This document shows, one piece after another, positions 11,349 to 23,054 of a DNA stretch of 64,000 bases. Positions within the stretch are counted from its first letter, which is position 1. Each line of letters begins with the position of its first letter. Under the pieces are notes generated by a model that saw only the letters and a list, made by a program, of their open reading frames with translations, ran no database searches and was not told where the DNA came from. Source of the stretch: Sequoia sempervirens (Eukaryota; Streptophyta; Pinopsida; Cupressales; Cupressaceae); assembly GCA_007258455.2 (NCBI GenBank), contig VDFB02047230.1, positions 152,879,797-152,943,796 of the forward strand, read 5' to 3'. Both the position numbers and the translations under genes were made by a program.

Positions 11349-13002
11349 AAAAGTGAATGTTAACCAGGCTGAAATTGAAGCAAGGAGAAGGTGCACTTAC
11401 AGAGTTCAATCCTAAGATCAGAAAATGAAGGTCTTTTCCATGATAAAAAATGATAGCTAAACAAAGTCCTATAGAGCTTGATGAGAAAGCTTTCCAGAAA
11501 GTATTTCTCGAAATGAAGGCTATGGTGGAAGTTCTTTTCCAATAGAGACAAGACTGTTAGAAGAAAAAGGAGAGGAAAAATATAAAGGAGAAAGGTGAAT
11601 CCTCTTTGAAGGACGATAAAGGAAAATGAGTAGGAGGTGGTAGTGACCCTCCTAAACCTTCATCCCTATCTTCTTCATCTTCTTCTTCCTCTTCCTCTTC
11701 TTTTTCTACTTCTTCCCCCAAGAAGAAACAACCTGTATAGTATGAATCAAATTCACCTTTGTTAAAACTTGATGTTAAATTTGATTTTCCAACCTATAAT
11801 GGAGAACTAGATGTAGAGAAACTTGATAATTGGATAAAAAAATTAAAGTTTATTGTAGAATTCAGTGGTTTATTGAGGATTCTCAAAAAATCCAAATAGC
11901 CACTCTTCGCCTGGGAGGCACAACCTTAATCTGGTGGGAGAGCAGAACTCAAGAAGATCTAAGAAAATATGGTAAAATTATTTCTTCTTGGTTTGAGTTT
12001 ATAGCTGCATCAAAGAAATAGTTTTATCCATTAGGTCACATGCAAAAATTAGTAATGAATTGGAAATCATTAAGGCAAGAGAAAGGAAAAAGTGTATAGG
12101 AAAATACACTTGAATTTAGGAAAAGAGCTTTAATTTTGGGCATTCCATTATATACACTGTAAGAAACTTTGTTAAAGTATATAGGTGGATTACATGAAAA
12201 GTTGAGGCATACAATACTTATGTTTAATCCAAATAACCTTGATGAAGTTAGTGTACAAGCCATTCATCTGGAAACAAGATCGAGGAATAGCCATGATGGT
12301 CTCTTAATGGACTCCAATAAACACAAAGGGAGTAAGAAAGGGAAGGAGAAAATGCAGCGGACAACTACTGTAAAGAAAGAGGAGGATAAGCCTTATTGCT
12401 AACACTGCAAGAAGAAAGGGCACAAAGATGCAAAGTGCTAGAAATTGCATCCTAATAAGAAACCGAAATGGTTCAAGGATTGAAAGGGTAAGCAACAGAT
12501 CACAACTATCATGCATGATCTTGGATTAGATTTTGATGATGAAACCAAGATCATAGTTGTGGGTATAAAAGGTAACATTCTTGTTGTCAGTACTAGTTCC
12601 CATGCTTCTTCTGTAAAGTGTAATGAAGTACCTATTGAAAGTAAGAGGAATGAATTGTTTCACATAAGTGCTATTGAAAAAAAAAAGATTGATACACTCA
12701 TAGATAGTGGATCATGCAAGTGAATCTAATCTCTAAACAATTTGTTAAGAAATTGGGATTTAAAAAGAATCCTCATCCTAAACCATATCCATTGGGTTGG
12801 GTGCATGATAATGCTCAGCTACATGTGTCAAAGCAATGTAAACTCTGATTTGCAATCACATCCAAGCTTGTAGATGAGGTAGAGTTAGATGTAATTTCAC
12901 TTGACATCTGTAGGATGGTTCTAGGTAGTCCTTACTTGTATGACAGAAAGGCCATTTTCTACAGGGAACATAACAAGTATCATTTTTTTAAAGATGTAAT
13001 TG
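11349..13002 (+). pseudogene. Element T gag-protease remnant
   Basis: A gag start region is followed by a serine-rich tract (about 11660-11730). A gypsy-type gag core follows (FDFPTYNGELDVEKLDNWIK, then IATLRLGGTTLIWWES at about 11896-11943), then a CCHC knuckle near 12400-12440 with one in-frame stop. The aspartic protease motif LIDSGS is at 12697-12714, followed by LGSPYLYDRKAIFYREHNKY, the end of a retropepsin-like domain. Most in-frame stops are TAG where CAG would give the expected Gln (e.g. KK*FYP, V*ENTLEF). Two others are TGG-to-TAG or TGG-to-TGA changes. The frame is then cut by the DNA transposon at 13003 and resumes at 13780. Confidence 0.8.
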
Positions 13003-13779
13003 GGGTATGTGCAGAATCATGATGGGCCAAAAAGTGGCGATATGATGGGTATGTGGCTGACGACTTTTTTTGCGAAATTGATGAAATGAAAAGGGTTTTA
13101 AAAGGAGATTCTGACTTTTCCACCAATATAAATTATTCCTTTACTTTGAATTTAATAAATAAATATTATTCATTTCTATTTTAGAATTATTTAGATGTGA
13201 TTGATGAAGCTAATTGAAAAAAAAATATTTAGCTTTAAATAGTATCGAAGATTTTTTAAATCTGATGTGATAACATTCTATGCATACTATAAGATTAAAA
13301 AATAAATTGAATTTCATGAAGTTTTTTGACCATTAAGGTGGTCGGAACATCTCACAGTTTTATTATTTTTAAGGATTGTAGCTCAAAAAAATTTATAATT
13401 AATTTACTTGGAAAAATTACAAAAAAATGTCTGCATCACATCCCTGGCTTGTAGATTATCTACTTATATCTAAAATTTACCAAAAAAATATTATCATTTA
13501 TTGTAGTTGGGTGGTGAATGGACACCTCGCTGTATTTTTCCTAAAAATTTAAAGCCCTCTGCATTGAAACACCAAATTTCTGAAATAGATTTTTAAAAAA
13601 ATAAAAAAAATAATGATTTTAGAAACTATTCAATTTTCTACAGATTCTATTCTTACATATTTTTGAAATAATATAGATAACTTATTCAAATTTTTATGTC
13701 AAGTTGCCTAACTCTGATTTTTTTGAATTTTTTGCCACTTAAAGGCCTATTTTTTTCCATGCTGATCCTGCACATACCC
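13003..13779. mobile_element. Non-autonomous TIR DNA transposon with 4-bp target duplication
   Basis: The ends are inverted repeats: GGGTATGTGCAG at 13003-13014 and its exact complement at 13768-13779, extending to 17 bases with one mismatch. Flanks are ATTG at 12999-13002 and 13780-13783. Removing the element plus one ATTG restores the T reading frame exactly (..FKDVI-EYIVKDH..). The 777-bp interior has no credible protein. TIR length, size and lack of coding fit a MITE-like element. A 4-bp duplication is unusual for common plant superfamilies, so I leave it unclassified. Confidence 0.85.
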
Positions 13780-14268
13780 ATTGAATATATTGTAAAAGAT
13801 CATCACATGAAGAATGAGAGATCTGTTGTAAACACAAGGCATATGAAGATGATTGTAAATGCAAGTAATGCTTTAACTCTCATGTCTGTAATAGCTAGTG
13901 ATACTAAGCATGAAGATGATAGGGTGTCATAGACAACACAATGTGAGGATTAGTTGCAAGAATAGTTAAGCCTTTAGCCAAAGGTGGTAAAAAAGGGTTT
14001 GAATGATTCACTTTCTAACAATGTTCCTATTTAGGAGATCTAGGACATTGATACTTTTTCCTTCACATCATTTTATTCAGTACTGTTGCTTGTTATTCTA
14101 CTAGTTATTTCTATGTGGATGATGGATGTGATAGTGAATATTAATGAATATGCAGTTGATTGTATAAAAAATGCTATCTCACTCTTCATCTTGTTTGTGA
14201 TGGGTCAAATGTTCAAAATTCCAGCAGGGTGGACAAATGATACTGGGCAAGTGAGCTGACAATGCCCT
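13780..14268 (+). pseudogene. Element T post-protease tail with hydrophobic segment
   Basis: This continues the gag-protease frame after the DNA transposon (EYIVKDHHMKNERS). It reads through six TAG codons, all convertible to CAG, to a long open segment at about 14044-14265 ending in TGA. That segment contains a strongly hydrophobic run (SVLLLVILLVISMWMM) and a second weaker one (ISLFILFVMG), which would suggest membrane association if translated. No reverse transcriptase homology is seen. Function is unknown, and it could be the fused end of a deleted polyprotein. Confidence 0.5.
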
Positions 14269-14320
14269 CACTTAAATTCTATGTAAAAACAAACTTTTGG
14301 TGGTCCAAAAGCATCTCAAT

Positions 14321-14329
14321 GGGGAGGAA
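14321..14329 (+). other. Element T polypurine tract
   Basis: GGGGAGGAA lies immediately before the TG of the 3' LTR, the expected site for plus-strand DNA priming. Confidence 0.8.
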
Positions 14330-15791
14330 TGATCCACGTGGATCCAAAAAACCTAAAAAAATTCAGTCTCAAAATTCAACCAAATCAACATCATAAAAAA
14401 TAACTCACTGACACGATCCTAACGCAACTTGAACGGGCTCAAAAGGAGTCTGTATGTAGAAGTTATGCTTAGTCAAAGGTTTGGTCAAATAGGTGAATCA
14501 AGTGCAAATACAAGGCTGAAAAATATATCATCTCCAAATCAGGTAAAAGTAGTCTCAGATTGAAGGGCTCATCAATACAGTTCTAACACCTTTTGAACCA
14601 TGTCAAACGAAGTCCATATGAGCAAGATAGAGTTGGTCAAAGTTTCCAAAAGGGTAGGTTGACCTATATAATCAACATTGTTGATGACGTGGAAAGACAA
14701 GGTGACGTGGTAGATGATGACGTGGCATAAGCAGTTGAGGGAATTTATCTTATTTAAATTAGAAATTAAGCCCGAAATATATGAGCCAAACCCTTTAAAA
14801 TAAAATGCATAAATATTTTAAAAGGGATTTAAGACTGTAAAAGGTTTATAAAAGATATTTGAAACATGAAGCCTAAATCTATAAATATTTTAAAAGAGGA
14901 AATATCATAAAATATAAAAGCCCGAATCTTAAAGGATTTAAATGTAATTTTAAGGCAATTATTAAAAGATAATCCATATCCCTATTTACATGTTAAGATT
15001 TTTGAGAATATCCTAAGGGGTTTTTTAGGGTAATTTTAAAGGTGCTTATCAAATTGATTTAATATTGTATAGGAATATTGTAAAGCTTGAAATTAGAAGG
15101 GCTATTTGTTTTAACAGATGTATTATTTTTAGGGGATTTACTATTTTAATGGGAGATTGGGATAATTTGAAAATCATATGGTTTTAAACCATATTAGGAA
15201 AAATCAAATGTATAAAAAGGGGAATAGTTTGGCCTTTTGGGGACATTGGAAATTATTGTGAAACATTGAAAATTCTCTTGGAGAGAATAATTGTATTATT
15301 AGGAAATTATTGTGAAAGGTGGAGAATTTGAATTCTTTGAGAGAAAGATTACAAGGTGCTGATTATTACACCAAAAAATGTAAAGGGGAGAGAGACTGTG
15401 ATAAATTCTTATACAGGTGGAGCTTGGATATTGTAATAAGGAATTTTCATTGTTTTGTGATATTAATAAAGTGATCTACCTTGAGAAGCAGACCCGAAGA
15501 CATAGTCCTAATTGGACGAACTCCGTTATCAAGCTCGTGTTCCTCTCTCTCTTATGTCTTATTCTTCTTTTCTCTCATGTCTTTCATTCTTTATTTGTTT
15601 TTTAATTATAACACTTTAGTAATTAGTTAATTTCATTAAGTTATATAAACGTGATCCTAGTTAATGTAATTAGATTTCCTAGTTTGTAATTTCAATGGTT
15701 AAACAACATAGTCACGCAATTATGTTGGATCGGGATTAACTATAATTTAAGTTAATTTGCAATTTAATTGTAAACCTCTAATTACAAATCA
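14330..15791 (+). repeat. Element T 3' LTR
   Basis: 1462 bp, starting TGATCCACGTGG and ending ATTACAAATCA. It matches the 5' LTR without the LINE. A TATA box (TATAAAAAGGGG) is at 15211-15222. The difference from the 5' copy is substantial, so the insertion is not recent. Confidence 0.9.
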
Positions 15792-15796
15792 CGGAG

Positions 15797-15944
15797 ACTT
15801 GGGATTGAACTAAGCCAACCTTTATCCTATCATACAGATCCCCTAGGGGTTGTCTTTGGTTACATCTTTCAAGAAGGATATGCTCTTCGTAGTTTGTCTA
15901 TGAAGAATTTATTCACCCTATTGTTGCAAGTAACATCGCCATCA
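15797..15944 (+). mobile_element. Element B 5' LTR, right segment
   Basis: Continues the B LTR after the T insertion and matches 21003-21150 (ACTTGGGATTGAACTAAGCC and onward). Ends ..GCCATCA. Together with 6939-7738 it forms the visible 5' LTR. Confidence 0.8.
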
Positions 15945-15952
15945 ACAAGAAC

Positions 15953-15970
15953 TGGCGCTAAAAGGAGGGC
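15953..15970 (+). other. Element B primer-binding site
   Basis: TGGCGCTAAAAGGAGGGC lies eight bases after the LTR end. TGGCGCT-AGAAGGAGGG-type sites are common in plant Ty3/gypsy elements. Confidence 0.6.
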
Positions 15971-17090
15971 GTATTTTTGAATTTTGTATTAGTCCTAATT
16001 TCAAGGGAGAAAGCTTGTAAAGTGAATGTGGAGAGCAAGTTGGTGTTTTAATATGGAAGTTGAGAAACTTTGGAAAAAATTTAACTAGAGATTGCATCCT
16101 TTGAGTTTGTACTCACCTTTGGTAGAGTCACCAATTGTAGAATTCATGATACAATTGATCACAGTGAACTTGATTGTGAAATTTTTAACTAGGGTAAGTT
16201 TGGCCACGTGTAAAGTGATTCCATTAACAAAAAAAGTCCTAGCTGCTAGAAGAAAGGAATTATTAATGAGAAATGCGTGCAACCCTAGTGGAATTGGAAA
16301 TATTAAAAAATCATTCGATTACATCAAGACAGTTTGATAATTGCAATTATTATAAAGAAAATCCTAATGTTTTGCAAGAAAATAAGCAATAATGTCAAGA
16401 TTTAGAGACATTGCACCAAAAATGGGGAAACAGTATTGATGAGTCATCATTCTCCTTATATGTGGAAAACACAAATGAGGAAAAGGAGAGGGAAAATCAA
16501 GCAGGAGACGTGTGTATTTTGCTCCAAGTTGAAAATTCACAAGTTAAAAAAGGAAATTTTCCTGATTTTATGCATGATACAGAGTATCAAAATTTTACCT
16601 TTTCTCTCTATGATAACAATATAAATTGTGATATATCTTGGTCTAAGAAAGTACAAAGTGAAGACAAGACTGAAGACGCAAAGGTTTTTGGAGGAGAAAG
16701 TCAAGAAATGGACACAGTCGTTCATGGAAATGAATAGAGTATATAGACAAACCATGAACCAAGGGTGAAAGAAGGTAGAGTATGGTCACATCAGATGAAA
16801 TGTGTGCAATTGAACTTTAAGGAGGTAATTTTCATACATATGAGCCAAGTAATTGGTAAGTACACCTTTTAATTTATGATTATTAAATGCAAAAAAATTA
16901 GAAGAATTCATTGTTACAATAGATTTGTTGAATTTTTTTTTAATCAATTTAAGGATAAACCTATTGTAATTCGTACCAAGAAAATAATGGAAATAGTCAT
17001 TGAAATTAAAATAAGTTGTTTTGTTAGGGTTAGTCATTTGTTAAATTAGAGGTTTGGTTAGTGAGGGTTAGTTTTATTTTCGTAGGGTTT

Positions 17091-17140
17091 GTTTTGTTTT
17101 GTTTTGTTTTTCTTTCTTTCTTTATTTATTTTTCTTTCCT
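17091..17140 (+). repeat. GTTTT/CTTT simple repeat
   Basis: Low-complexity (GTTTT)n running into (CTTT)n and TTTA tracts inside element B. Confidence 0.85.
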
Positions 17141-17283
17141 TTTTGTTTGGCCTCTGTTTTAAAAAATTCTGCTTAACTTATCTTACACATGAGAGTTAAT
17201 CCAAACATTTGTAAAATTATGCTATGAAATGAAAATGATAAAACCATGCATAGCAAATACATGCTTTAAGATGTACTAAAAAT

Positions 17284-17318
17284 CTATATATATATATATA
17301 TATATTTGTGTGTGTGTA
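17284..17318. repeat. (TA)n-(TG)n microsatellite
   Basis: About ten TA units followed by about five TG units, within element B's interior. Confidence 0.9.
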
Positions 17319-18830
17319 TCACATATATACATAAGAATCAAAATTATTGCTTCAAAAGATCAAAAAAGTTAAAAAAGAAGTAAGTCGAGCTACAAGTAGT
17401 AGTAGTCATTCAGTCAATATGGGATGCCTCATCTATCAGGGTCAAATACCCTATGTAGGAAAGTTCCCGGTGAACTTCAAAGTCATGAATATGGAGGTCA
17501 GTGAGGAAAGCTCAGAGTGGAACCACTTCCTCGTGTTCTAAGAACCAAGGAATATCATCCATGGAAGGAATTTTGATGGTTGGGTGTGTAACAAACAAAA
17601 TAGTATCGAGATTCTCCAAATATTTAGGCCTTACTATCAAATTTGTAGTCGAGTAAACATCTTCTACAAGAAGCCCAATATACAGAAGTGATGCTACAAA
17701 ATAAGAAGCCACGTCGGAGTAAAAGTGGAAGTAGCAGTTGGATTCTACATACTTTTCCCCAAGAACTAAGCACAAATTTGGTACACTGAAACTGGAAGTT
17801 TGAATGAAGAAAAAATTTTCAAGCCTTTCAGGTGTGATACTTCCCAAGAAGACATTCTGGTGGCGAGAGAAAGAGAAGAAAATTGGAGTATCCATAACCT
17901 AGAAGCAAGCAAGAACTACCAGAGCAAGAAATGCAGAATAACAAGAAATCTAAGCAAAAGAGTGAAGAATTCGAGAAGAAGTGCTAAATTTATAGAATGT
18001 CATGAGGAAGTTGCAGTACATAGTTGCCTCAAGTGAATTCATGGAAATTGTAAGCAAGGTGGAAACTGGATAATTATCTTTAGAGAAAAATGTTAAATCA
18101 AATTAATTCTTTACATAAAGTTGGTGATAAATGATAAATTGCTTCAAATTTGAGTAGTACAAAGATTGTGAATCAAGCAAGTTGAAGATTTCAAAATTAA
18201 TAGTGGTCATTTCATATATTTTTCTTAAGCCGTATTAATTATGGAGGTGCTTATGTGTGTTAAGTAGAAAGGAAAATGAAGCCAGTAAGGTAGCACATGT
18301 CATCACTAGGTAATTGGAAGAAGTAATACGTGCAAAATAAGGCATGCAAATTTTATGCAGAATAATGTGATTGTGTTTCAATGTCATCATGACATTCTCG
18401 ATTCATTAATGTGGTGTAGTGTCATCAAATCAGAAGTGTTATTTGAGTATTTAGTAGTTACCATAGAATTTTAATCGGAAGGGTGGTGACTAATGGTTCT
18501 AGATTTAGATTTAAATTTGGTGATTAAATTGTTCGTTGCTAAATTTTAATTTATGCATATTTTCAAACATATAGTGAGTTACAGTTAGCTAGGATTTGTC
18601 ATAAAGTGGTAAAATTTAGCCAAAAATACACACTAGTAGGGAATTATTAAATGAATTTTTGGGAAATAGTGAATTGATGAAGGGATTTGCATTGAATGAA
18701 AAATAAAAAGGTAACCTTCACTACCATTGTAATTCCCAACCTATTAACAGGATTCATTGCCTGCAAGTTGAAAATGAGCTATTATTGAAATATCAAAAGA
18801 GAAAAATGAGCTATCATTGCAGTATCTATA

Positions 18831-18872
18831 AAATAAAATAAAAAATAAATTAAATTAAATTAAAAAAAAACT
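18831..18872. repeat. A-rich low-complexity tract
   Basis: Runs of AAAATA and AAATT units. No other signal. Confidence 0.8.
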
Positions 18873-20011
18873 CTTTAGGCTATCCAAATATCTTTTTCAG
18901 GGCTATAGATGTTTGGTTGGTAGTATAGCTAAGTTTGGGGGGAATTATGGAGATAACCTTGTCGAGGCTATGGATGCTTGACTATCAGCAAGGCTCTATT
19001 CCTAGTTGGATTTGGAGGATTACCATATTATATAGTTCAATGTCAATGAGCTAATTCTTGTCACTAAATTTTGAAAATTGGAATTAATCAGAGCACACAA
19101 GGATGTTTCTGGTGTAGTTTTACTTTTCATGCCAATATCGAGGTAAAGGTAAAAGTTATTGTTTTAAAACATGCATAAATTATATTTTATGACTAGTGAC
19201 TTAATTTCAATTTTTTGTTTAAATTTGGTTTTATTGGTTGCAAGTTCTTATGTGGTATCACAACACACCCCAAGACTATAAGACTTGCAGACCCAAGTGA
19301 AAATTTAACTCTTATGGTAGGAGCTAGCAAGTTGAAAAGATCATCAGAAGTAAAGAGCAAAGAGAAATCTTTAATACAAAATTACTTTGTAATGAAGTGT
19401 TCCAGGTACCGGATACCAAGAACCGGAAATGTTTGAAAAGGCGAAAAAGGTAACACAAATGTAAGTAGAAAGTTTCAGTCCAGTAAGTTGAGGTTTGGTA
19501 AAATGGAAGTTCTGGTAAAACTAAAGTCTGGGGAAAACTTATGGGTAAAGATGAATATCAAGTACCAAGTATCGAGTAGCGATGTAAAATGAAGTTTTAA
19601 AATCTTGTGGTTATCTAATGAGTCTGATAGTCTGGTAGTCTAGTGTATAGAAGATAATCATGCAAGAATTTATGATATTCTTGAAAGCATGTTATTTATG
19701 AAAAATTTATGTGATAAAATTTGAATAATGGTTTTATTTACATGAGATATTTATAAATGTTTTCTTTAAAAGGGATTTGATGAGTGGAATTTGTGATTGC
19801 AGGAGATGCAAAGTTTAGGTATGGACAGTCAGGCAAATTTTAGTTACAGATAAAATTATATCCATATTGGGTTGTGTACTCTGGGAGGTTATAAGGACGA
19901 AGGCTTTGAGTCCACCAGAATGCTGGAGATCCTGGTATTGTACCTGTGGTGGAGACAAATGCCAATCTTCAGGGAAGCCCATTCCCAGGAGTAGCAAACT
20001 CAAAGTAAAAT

Positions 20012-20025
20012 AGAGTGTGGGGACA
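20012..20025 (+). other. Element B polypurine tract
   Basis: AGAGTGTGGGGACA precedes the TGATG start of the 3' LTR. Its exact limit against the LTR is uncertain by a few bases. Confidence 0.5.
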
Positions 20026-21150
20026 TGATGATAAAGTAATCATTCTGAATATATGGGAAAGTTCCTACATACTATCTAATTCAAGATATTTTCCTAGCGA
20101 AAATAAAGGATTAAAGCTCAAAGTGCTTCAACATGTAATCATAGTTCACCTTCGTTGACTTCAATTACAATTCTCTTACTAGTCACTTCATTCCATGTGC
20201 CTTGATGTGATTCATCCCTTGGATTTCCTCTCATGTATTTGTCTTATCCTATCTATACCTTCAATAAAAGGCCAAAGGATCTTTCTTTTTAAGTTAAGTT
20301 CAGAATTTGTGGATTCCAAAAGAGCCAAAACTTCTCTAAGTTTTTTTCTTTTTCCCTATTTTCTAAATCATTCCGATCTAAAAAAATTTATGCACGTAGA
20401 TATTAATTAATATTGAAGCCAATTTGATAGCTACCTATCTCATGAATGTTTGTAGTTGGTTTTGTTAGTTCAATTGAACAAGACTATTGTTGTGCCATTT
20501 AAGGGTGCATGCAGAACCTACTCGGTGTCCAAACTAAAACCCCTCTCTTTGAAAGCTCGCATCATTTTATATATGGTCGTGAATAATTCTGGTGAAGTAT
20601 AAAGCAGTTAGCTTCGATTTGGTTAATTTGGATATGTGTGGAGAATAACCAAGAGAAATTTTAATTTTTAGTATTATTTTATGTTTTCTTTTAGAATAGA
20701 TGTTTAAATTCTAGAAAATGTTTCAAAAAATAGTTGAATGAATGGAAATTTATTGAAAATATTTTGTTTCATATGAAATTGTTGAATGCTTAAAGCTAAA
20801 TCTACTTAAGTGATAGAAACTTTGTTGATATTCATGAAATATTATTTCAAATCTTTTGATTTCATGATATTATTTTGTGATCTAACTGAAATTTAGTGTC
20901 TAATACATATAATTTCAAACAACCATAGTCCCTTTGATATTAACAATAATATCACATCATACCCTGAAGTGAACCTAGTACTATCAAGACCTGACTACCA
21001 GAGACTTGGGATTGAACTAAGCCAACCTTTATCCTATCATACGGATCTCATTGGGTTGTCTTTGGTTACATCTTTCAAGAAGGATAGGCTCTTTGTGGTT
21101 TGTTTGTGAATAATTTATTCCCCCTATTGTTGTGAGTAACATCACCATCA
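20026..21150 (+). repeat. Element B 3' LTR
   Basis: About 1.12 kb, starting TGATGATAAAG and ending ACCATCA. It is aligned with the split 5' LTR over 6939-7738 and 15797-15944. It is uninterrupted and so documents the empty site of element T. On its right it abuts - strand copia coding sequence, indicating B inserted into, or was joined to, element C. Confidence 0.75.
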
Positions 21151-22440
21151 ATTGTACCATTGCACTCAACAATGCATGCATCAAGCTTATACAATGTCCC
21201 ATATCTGAAACCTCTAGTAATCACCATAGAACATCTAACTATTTTGCATTTTGCATCAAAAAATACTACTTGCACACCCACATTTATTAGTTTTCTCACA
21301 GATAAAATTTTTTGTGCTAATCTAGGGATATACAACACACCATTAGTCCTTTTTATACTACCATCGAGAAACTTGATTTTAAATTTACCATGGCCAACAA
21401 TGTCTAAATGAAAATCATCACCCAAGTACACCTTACCTCCATCAAATTCTTCATATTCACAAAATCAATCTCTATTAAATGTCATATGAAAAGATGCACC
21501 TAAGTCAATTAACCATACATCATTACCTACATGAGTTGCTAAAGTTGCAATGAATGCATCACCATCTTCCTTCTTGGACAAAAAATTAGAATCAATTTTC
21601 TTTTTTTTCTTCTTCTTTTCTTCTTTGCAGTCTTTACGAACATGCCTAGGCTTACCCCAGTTCCAACAAATAACTTTGGACTTTCCAGGAGACTTAGATC
21701 TCCCCATGGACTTGGATTTTCCATGCTTCTCATCCTTCTTTCCTTTTTCCTTAGGTATTCCATGAACATTCAAGGACTCCTTGGAATTGATGGATACCTT
21801 CCTCCTCATCTCTTTAGAAAGCAAAGAACCCACCACATCTTCAATCTTCAATATAACATAAGCTCTCCCAATAGCCATAACAAGATAATCCCACATATCA
21901 GGCAAAGAACAAAGAAAGATTTGACATTTCTCTTCCTCATCCATTTTGATGCCAACTGATGCCAACTAAGCCACCAACATACTAAATGCTTCCAGGTGGT
22001 GTGTAATTCATCCCCCTTCTTCCATTCTAAAGGAATAGAATTTCTTCCTCAAAAAAAAATTGTTCACTAAATATTTGGCCTGATACATCTCACCAAGCTT
22101 CTTCCATAGTTTATGTGCAGAGGATCTTCATGGACATTGATTAAAATAGAGTATGTAAGGTATAATCTAATTAGACCCTTGGCTTTATAGTCAATAACAT
22201 CATATTGAGCATCCTAAGTAGGATCTGTAGGCTTTGAAACATTTTCATCAACAACATCCCACATATCTTGATCTATCAACAGATCCTCCATCTTCAACTT
22301 CCACATTTTAAAATTATTTCTAGAAAATTTATCCACCTCTATTCTCTCTGATGAACTTTCTATCTGAAAATTCCTACAACAAGATCACAAAGTGTCTTCT
22401 ACACAAGCTACCACTCAAATATGGATTAGTTCAAAAACCC
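21151..22440 (-). pseudogene. Copia element C: gag and start of pol
   Basis: Reading leftward, the first part is a copia gag core with WKLKMEDLLIDQDMWDVVDE near 22.3 kb in broken frames. Next comes 21965-21465 (LCSLPDMWDYLVMAIG), a degenerate CCHC knuckle (CWNWGKPRHVRKDC, second Cys changed to Trp), a lysine run, and the protease site WLIDLGASFHMT (normally D-S/T-G). Then 21431-21075 encodes the protease C-terminal / gag-pre-integrase linker (GVLYIPRLAQKILSVRKL). The frame stops at element B's LTR, so integrase and reverse transcriptase are absent here. The protease Ser/Thr to Leu change and frame breaks mean it is inactive. Confidence 0.8.
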
Positions 22441-22470
22441 GAACAACCCACAACTGAAACCATAGGTGAT

Positions 22471-22485
22471 CAAGCTCTGATACCA
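22471..22485 (-). other. Element C primer-binding site
   Basis: The - strand reads TGGTATCAGAGCTTG two bases after the LTR end. It is a perfect match to the usual initiator-Met primer site. Confidence 0.9.
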
Positions 22486-22487
22486 CT

Positions 22488-23054
22488 TGTAAGGAAGCTA
22501 AGGTAGAAAAAAAACTTCCTATAGTAATCTTGAGAGGAGAATAATGCAAACTTCTACAGATCCTTAACAGTTAAATAAACTTAAACATAAATAAACACAA
22601 ATATCATGCATACCACAACACAATGATTTACATGGGGAAAACCCTTTCTGGAGAAAAATCCCACACTCTAAAATACACCTAATATTATTCAGAAATCAAA
22701 ATATTACACTATACTTGTAGAGCAAGCTTCTCACAGGAGAATCACTACCAGAGATTAAGAGACACCATGACAAATATCAGACTCTCATAATACACCCATG
22801 TCTTCATACATCCCACCCACTTATAACAAGCTTTTTTGAACCTTCTAGAATTAGGGTTTCACAAGGTTGTTTTTCATTTAATGTGTCAATGAGAAAAAAC
22901 CTTGACATGTCAGCAAAAAAAATTTGAGATGATGCCCTGAACCCCACATCTTGCTATGAGTGTATAGTATTTGCATAATCAGTCACCACATACCAACATA
23001 CATCCTATCAATAAATCGTATATAATTGAAAGTTTGAGACATGTTTTCCCAACA
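22488..23054 (-). repeat. Element C 5' LTR
   Basis: 567 bp. In element orientation it runs TGTTGGGAAAACATG to ..TTCCTTACA, followed by the primer site. Its 3' partner is not in the window. Confidence 0.8.

Larger units (their letters stand above)
7739..15791 (+). mobile_element. Element T: gag-protease-only LTR retrotransposon
   Basis: A complete element bounded by TG..CA and an imperfect 5-bp target duplication (CAGAG at 7734-7738, CGGAG at 15792-15796). The uninterrupted B LTR at 20990-21010 provides the empty site, so both edges are secure. LTRs are 7739-11315 and 14330-15791. The 5' copy is longer because a LINE sits inside it. A Met-tRNA-type primer site follows the 5' LTR and a polypurine tract precedes the 3' LTR. 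The interior encodes Ty3/gypsy-like gag and an aspartic protease but no reverse transcriptase, RNase H or integrase. It matches the TR-GAG class of non-autonomous plant elements and would have depended on a helper. A DNA transposon at 13003-13779 interrupts the coding region. Confidence 0.9.
15971..20011 (+). mobile_element. Element B interior, no recognisable pol
   Basis: About 4 kb between primer site and polypurine tract, with only short open frames. The longest + frame, 16411-16737 (108 aa, acidic, e.g. SIDESSFSLYVENTNEEKER), and a - frame at 17895-17512 (127 aa) resemble nothing I know. No protease, reverse transcriptase, RNase H or integrase motif is seen. With large LTRs and a long non-coding interior, B fits the LARD type of non-autonomous element. 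Scattered low-complexity tracts occur within it. Confidence 0.55.

Noticed and set aside
17512..17895. 127-aa - strand frame as a gene
   Set aside because: Lies inside the non-coding interior of element B with no known motif. The opposite strand is partly open too. Reported only within the B interior.
20195..20410. Short + frame shared with the region after the gap
   Set aside because: It is LTR sequence of element B. The frame is not conserved between the two LTRs.
21539..21769. Second and third frames over the copia gag knuckle
   Set aside because: Shadows of the 21965-21465 frame, which carries the real motifs.
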